Both the position numbers and the translations under genes were made by a program. DNA of 64,000 nucleotides from Perilla frutescens (lineage: Eukaryota > Streptophyta > Magnoliopsida > Lamiales > Lamiaceae), in NCBI GenBank assembly GCA_026008535.1, contig BRKX01000006.1:31856664-31920663 (forward strand), given 5' to 3'. Position 1 is the first letter of the stretch, and each line of letters opens with the position of its first letter. Below are positions 58,599 through 64,000 of this stretch, piece after piece. The notes beneath the pieces are model-generated. The model was not told the origin of the DNA. It was given only the letters and a program-made list of their open reading frames with translations, and ran no database searches.

Positions 58599-59803
58599 TG
58601 ATGTGACCCGGGACTAAATGACCAATGAGACACAAAAGATGCGGAAGCAAAGGATTGAAACTACGTCGGTGAAGTAAGGGATCTATACTCGATTATCTAG
58701 ACGACTAAGACTCAACTAAAATACCTAGAACTTTGACACAAATTAAATAACACAAACCAAGGGTTCAAGGGGCTGAATTGGACGGTTTTATAGGGCTGGA
58801 AATTGGATGAATTTCGTGTGTGAAGGTTGGTGAAGAAGGGCTTGGAGAAGGTAGGATATGATAGTGTTTGAACGAACTTACGGATATAACGAACGGATGT
58901 AGAATTTGGACTTGAAGGGGGCTGCCGTGATATGGACGTTGATGGCTGATTTGGAGGTCGTTGATGATGATGATGATGGACGTGTGGTTGATGAAGTGAT
59001 TCACAACCCGATAGCCTCCTTGAATCTCGAACGTCTTCAAGGTTGAAATCTCCAAGTTATTCCTCGATAGCGAATACCGGTCAATCCCTCAAGTTAATTG
59101 AGCAATACCCTTGAATAAGACTTGTAGTTGCTAGCTCCAAGAATGAATATTTTCGTGTGAAAAGTATTCAAAAGACAAATAGATTTGAGACATAATTTGA
59201 ATGCAAAAGCAATTTAATTCAAGAATGTCTAAAGTAACAATATGACATGGTTCCCCTATTTATAGGACTATGGGGGAACGAAAATAATAAGAGAAAAAGG
59301 CCTAATAATTGATCCAAAAAAGATCTCTAACTCTATACTAGGAAGATACCTAAACTAGAATTCTATTCAAGGTAGGAAATTGCCTTAAATACAATTCTAG
59401 TCAAACTTGACCTCATTATGGACGAAAATTACTCCTAAATAATTAAATAAATCTGATCCAACTATAGTCTTAATTAAATAAAATAAATACTATAGTCTAA
59501 ATAAAATCAACCCCATAATTAATTACTATGGGACCGATTTCTTCACTAAAAACCGCACACACATGTACGACAATTTCATGCACATGCACACATGCTCTTG
59601 AACTCTTCATCTTCATCTCTTCAAGATTAATACTCCATGGTGTGTTCTTGATCTTCAATAGTTAATAAATTAACTATCTTGGAATTACTTCTCTTGACTT
59701 CTTCATCTCCAATCTCGAGCTTTCTTCGAATCAACACTTGCATGTAAGCTTGCAACTTCTTAGCTCTTGATCTTGTGATTGGTCCTCTAAATTGCAACTC
59801 CGG
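58599..59803 (-). repeat. LTR of the complete-element subfamily, U3 start missing
   Basis: It is close to 24681-25916 from its 3' end (GTCCCGGGTCACATCA, plus 58599) to within about 35 bp of the U3 start. There it is fused at ACTCCGGT to gag. The left flank is GCAAT. Confidence 0.82.
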
Positions 59804-60357
59804 TCTTCTCCTTCCCGACTCGGTTCAAGACTGTCTCCAACTCTTTATGATACTCTTCAATCGATCGGGTGCCTTGTTTGATCCGGTTGAGCTTCTTTTT
59901 GAGCTCTCTTTCATAATGGACTGGGATGAAGCGTCCTCGCATCAATGCCTTCATTTATTCCCATGTATCAATTGGCGGATTGCGATTTCTACGACAATTT
60001 CCACGTCTCTGGCGACGGCCTTGGTCGAACTCTTCAGTATTCTCATCAAAGTACTCCTCTTCAGGCTCGTTTTGACGCTCATTGCGTCTAGCGGGTCCTC
60101 GAACTGCCTGAGTAATGGTCGGTGTGATCTTAGTGCGTTCAATAGCATGCACTAAGCTATCAAGTTTGTCAGACAGGGGCCTGGTGCTGTCTCTAGAAGT
60201 GTTTTGAGAGTGCCTCAAAATGATACTTAGGATCCCACGGTGCAGGTGGATCCGAGGTCGACTCCGTGGGGGCTTTGGACGGATCTCGGGATGGGTCCAA
60301 AGGTGGAGTATCGGCTGGGGGAGTCAAGGATGAATCGGAACGGGTACCTTTCTTCAT
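59804..60357 (-). pseudogene. gag fragment with a large internal deletion
   Basis: The minus-strand ATG at 60357 starts MKKGTRSDSSLTPPADTPP, the intact-frame version of the Gag start. A TAG and a short deletion follow KHF. The middle of the capsid region is missing: QRRGNCR is fused to RNRNPPIDTWE, some 80 residues lost. It ends in RIKQGTRSIEEYHKEL, fused to LTR U3 near 59803. Everything downstream in pol is gone. Confidence 0.82.
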
Positions 60358-61346
60358 AATACCTAGAAAACGAACAAACGTAAAAGAAAACAAGGTAGGA
60401 CCTCACAATCTCACGTCACTCGTTTGTTTTCACTCTTGATTTTACCACTCGTGTATCACTTAATATATGGGTGCACAGTGTGTGAAAAATCGTGTGTATG
60501 GAGGTAGGGGACTCGTGTGTTTGTATGGAGGAAGGACGGGAATGCTATTCTCGGAACACGGATGAATTCGGTGTGTATAAATGAGATACGGGTTGAGTAT
60601 GTGTATGGGAGGGGGCTGCCGATTTTGTGTAGTGGAGTATAGGTGTTGGTCCAATGGATAGGGTAGGAAAAAGGAAGGAAATAGATCAATTAATGAAGTC
60701 CCAAATTGATTAGGAGATCCAAAAATAAATCTAGATAGAATAAGGAAAGAAATAGAATGGATAAGGAAAGAAGAAAGAGATAAGGGGTAAGTAGGGGATT
60801 TGGATATGTATCAATCTATGTGACACAATCTAAATACCTTAATTAGCCTAGACTCTAGAAGGAATGAACCAAAAATAAAATAAGACACCTAAGGAAGTTA
60901 CCAAAATCAAAACAAACTAGGAAGGAAATTTCCAAAAGAAATAAAATCTAAAAGGAAATAACCAACTATGGATTTGTACCCAAAAGGAAGGTACCAAAAT
61001 AAAATAGAACACAAAAAGGAAACAATGGATTACTTCTTTTTTTTTTTTTGAATTTCGGATATTTTTTTTTATCCGATTCTTTTTTTTTATCGTTTTCTTC
61101 TTTTTTTTTGTGTACGATCCTTTTTCTCTTTTTTTTTTTAATTTCGGATATTTTTTTTATCCGATTCCTTTTTTTTATCATTTTCTTCTTTTTTTTTGTG
61201 TACGATCCTTTTTCTCTTTTTTTAACTATGAATAATACGGAATGTAAATTACAACTCGATAATACTCAAACAAAATAAACGGGACGAATAAACGAGTACG
61301 GAAACCATGAACGATATAAACCGACGTGGCTCTTCATACCAATTTA
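60358..61346 (-). other. PBS and leader with duplicated hairpin module
   Basis: The PBS (minus TGGTATGAAGAGCC) is at 61329-61342. The A-rich zone is 61037-61222, then pyrimidine-rich leader runs to the gag ATG, ending TTTGTTCGTTTTCTAG. No gene is seen. Confidence 0.78.
61053..61222 (-). repeat. Tandem duplication of the A-rich inverted-repeat module (~85-89 bp units)
   Basis: The block TTTCGGATA, T-run, TATCCGATTC, T-run, ATCRTTTTCTTC, T-run, GTGTACGATCCTTTTTCTC occurs twice in a row, starting at 61053 and 61142. Each unit contains the self-complementary pair TCGGAT/ATCCGA. Confidence 0.85.
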
Positions 61347-62233
61347 TGATGTGACCCGGGGCTTATAGAGACACGACACGACACAATACGTGGAAGCTAG
61401 GAAAGAAACTACGTCGGTGAAGTAGGGGAACGATACTCGATTATCTAGACGACTAAGACTAAAATACCTAGACAATGACACAAAAATAACACAAAAATTC
61501 AAATAGAGATAGGGCTGTTTGGACGAGTATAGGGACGGTATGGATGAAGGTATTTTCGATGATGATGTGTAGGTTTAGAAGGGCTAGAGTAGATAGGATA
61601 TGTTAGAGATGAAACGGACTTACGGATTGAACGAGACGAACACGAACTTGACTCGAACGGGGCTGACTTGGAATGGACGTTGGTGGTTGATGGTTGGCGT
61701 CGAACGGCGGCAACGGAGGTGATTTTGACGAGGTGAATCACAACCCGAAAGTTGCCTGAATCTCGAACGTACACAAGGCCAAATTCTTTAAGTTGTTCTT
61801 CGATAGCGAGTCTCCGACGATCCCTCGAACGTAGACGGTGAATTCCCTTTGTAAAACTTAGAGGTGCTAAATCTAAGAGTATGAATTTAATTATCTAAAC
61901 TCACAAAGATCGAAAGGGTTGAGACGATATTGAAAGCAAAGGCTTAATAATTCAAATATAGTCTAAAGTATGAATGTCACATGGATCCTCTATTTATAAC
62001 TATAGAGGACCGAAAATTAAAACAAGAGGGCCGAAAATTTCAAGGCCAAAACAAACTAGATTAGAACTAGAAAACTTCCTAAACTAGAATTCTATTTAAG
62101 GTAGAACTTGTAAATCTTGCCTTATCTAAAATCCTAGTCAAACTATGACTCCAAATAACCAAAAATTATATCCAAAATAATTAAATAAACTGAACTAAAC
62201 TATAGACTAAATTAAATAAATAAAATACTATAG
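61347..62233 (-). repeat. 5' LTR, interrupted in U3 by the last element
   Basis: The minus strand ends CCCCGGGTCACATCA at 61347. It is open to the right up to ATACTATAG at 62233, where another LTR starts. It is of the 44065-type, not the type of the LTR at 58599 on the other side of the gag. Confidence 0.8.
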
Positions 62234-63464
62234 TGATGAGGACATCCATAGCAATGATGAAGTCAATGAAGAGCTGCAATTCAAAGGACCCGTCACACGA
62301 CTACGAGCTAAGAAGTTGCAAGAATATTTGCAAGCTGTAATTCGCAAGAAGTTCGAAGTTGAAGACGGAGTGCAAGGAAGCTTGAAGATGATGACATTGT
62401 TGAAGATGGAAGATGGAGATCAAGATATGGAGTGTAATACATGAAGGAGGCGTTCAAGTGTGCTTTTGTTGGGCTTGATGTGTATACTTGCTATTCAGCC
62501 CAAGTTAAGCATGCATGGTGGAAAACCCCAAAATACTCGGCCCTTAATGATCCAATTAAGGGGATTGATTTATTAGACTATAGTACTTTATTTATTTTAT
62601 TTTGGACGAATTTTTGCAGATTTTTAAGTTAGGATTTTCGGTTATTTTAGATAGAGATTTGACTAGATTTTTAGATAAGGCAAGATCTACAAAATCTATC
62701 TTAATTAGAATTCTAGTTTAGGAAGTTGTTGAAGTCCAATTCTAGTTCAAATTGGACTCTTTATTTTCATCCCTTAGCCTTAGGATTTTCGATCCACCTA
62801 TTATAAATAGGGGATCCATGTTTCATTGTTACTTTAGACCATATTTGATAATTTTAAGCTTTGCTTTCAATATTGTCTCAACCCCATTTTATATCTTTGT
62901 GAGTTTAGATCTTTTAAATTCATACTCTTAGATTTAGCACCTCTAAGTTTTACAAACGGAATTCGCCGTCCACGTTCGAGGGATCGTCGGAAACTCGCTA
63001 TCGAAGAACAACTTAAAGAATTTAGCCTTGTGTACGTTCGAGATTCAAGGCAACTTTCGGGTTGTAATTCACATCAACAACTCATCATCCGTCCAGCCAT
63101 AAACGACGTCGTCCATCATCATCAACGCTCGTGATCGACTTCAGCCTTGTTCGTATCCAAATTCGCCTTCAGTCAGATCCATCCGTAAGTCCGTTTATCT
63201 CTATCATACCATATCTACTCTAGTCCTTCTCAACCTATTCATCATCATCGAAATACCTACTTCAATACCGTCCTTATACTCGTCCCAAAACAGCCCTTTT
63301 ATATTGGATTTGTGTTTGATTTGTGTGTCATTTATCTAGGTATTTTAATTGAGTCCAAGTCGTCTAGTTTATCGAGTATAGAATCCTTTCGTACCGACGT
63401 AGTTTCTTTCCTAGCTTCCGCGTCTTTTGTGTCTCGTTGTGTCATATTGTCCCGGGTCACATCA
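62234..63464 (+). repeat. 5' LTR of an element running out of the window
   Basis: This 1,231-bp LTR runs from TGATGAGGACATCC to CCCGGGTCACATCA. U3 encodes EELQFKGPVTRLRAKKLQEY with an intact frame. The left flank is TATAG; the right flank lies outside. Confidence 0.88.
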
Positions 63465-64000
63465 TAAATTGGTATCAAGAGCCACGTCGGTTTAAATCGT
63501 TCGTGGTTCCATACTCGTTTAGTTGTCCCGTTTATTTTGGTTTTGAATTTTATCGAGTTGTACTTTATTTTTCGTATTGTTCATTGTTAAAAAAAAAAGA
63601 TCGTACAAAAAAAAAGAGAAAAGAACGATAAAAAAAAATATCGGATAAAAAAAAATCCGAAATTCAAAAAAAAAAAGAAGTATATCCATTGTTTCCTTTT
63701 GTGTTCTATTTTATTTTGGTACCTTCCTTTTAGGTACAAACCCATAGTTGGTTAATTCCTTTTAGATTCTCTTTCTTTTAGGAAATTTCCTTCTTAGTTT
63801 GTTTTGATTTTGGTAACTATCTTAGATATCTATTTTTATTTTTGGATTCTTTCCTTCTAGAGTCTAGGCTAATTAAGGTATTTAGATTGTGTCACATAGA
63901 TTGATACATATCCAAATCCCCTATATACCTTATCTCTTTCTTTCTTTCCTTATCCATTCTATTTCTTTCCTTATCCTATCTAGATTTATTTTTGGATTTC
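63465..64000 (+). other. PBS and leader of the last element (cut by the window edge)
   Basis: PBS TGGTATCAAGAGCC is at 63470-63483. The A-rich zone has GATCGT/ACGATA and TCGGAT/ATCCGA pairs at about 63600-63660, then pyrimidine-rich leader like 11100-11440. Gag would begin a few hundred bases past the edge. Confidence 0.82.

Overview
The window reads as a heterochromatin-like stretch of a flowering-plant nuclear genome, probably a eudicot. The evidence is the plant-type Ty3/gypsy retrotransposons with initiator-Met-tRNA-like primer-binding sites, the AT-rich intergenic DNA, and one split plant gene of the LEA_2/NDR1-HIN1-like family. I cannot name the species. About 90% of the window is LTR retrotransposon sequence. 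Nearly all of it belongs to one group of related Ty3/gypsy subfamilies whose LTRs begin TGATG and end GGGTCACATCA, or close variants.

Layout. 1-6193 (minus): tandem LTR-internal-LTR-internal copies of a small element with no gag, RT or integrase; its 633-codon ORF starts with a retropepsin domain. 6194-7041: an LTR stub and a gag fragment. 7042-10867: one LTR holding a solo LTR, which itself holds an inverted mini-LTR and another solo LTR. 10868-18755: a decayed gag-pol copy interrupted by a truncated second copy. 18756-21074: an LTR with a nested solo LTR. 21075-24680 and 33758-35040: a minus-strand pol with a 697-bp tandem triplication of its RT region, split by 24681-33757. That insert is a complete element with 1,236-bp LTRs, a CTCTT target-site duplication, and one 5,001-nt gag-pol frame carrying only three premature stops. 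35052-43977: LTR stubs, an integrase remnant and a deleted minus-strand element whose 3' LTR holds two further LTRs. 43978-48604: a plus-strand gag-pol cut off at a (TA)n microsatellite.

48642-54669 is the only gene-bearing island. It holds a two-exon gene (49697-53200) for a predicted 223-residue single-pass membrane protein with a LEA_2 domain, preceded by a GA-repeat leader and containing a 2.8-kb intron. From 54670 the retroelements resume: an LTR hit by a 2.86-kb LTR of a different Ty3/gypsy-like family that contains five tandem tRNA-like (A-box/B-box) modules, then LTR and gag remnants on the minus strand, and at 62234 the 5' LTR and leader of an element that runs out of the window.

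Functionally, the autonomous-type copies encode Gag, retropepsin, RT, RNase H and integrase. In every subfamily the reading frame runs through the polypurine tract into the U3 of the 3' LTR, so a conserved C-terminal tail (GPxTRxRAKxLQ-like) is encoded by LTR DNA. The protease-only element, the internally deleted copies and the frame-shifted gag copies could move only with proteins supplied in trans. Eight insertions are proven by matching 5-bp target-site duplications (TAGAC, CTTGA, TCTAC, CGTAC, CTCTT, ATGAT, ATCTT, GATTG), so nesting order can be read directly for much of the window.
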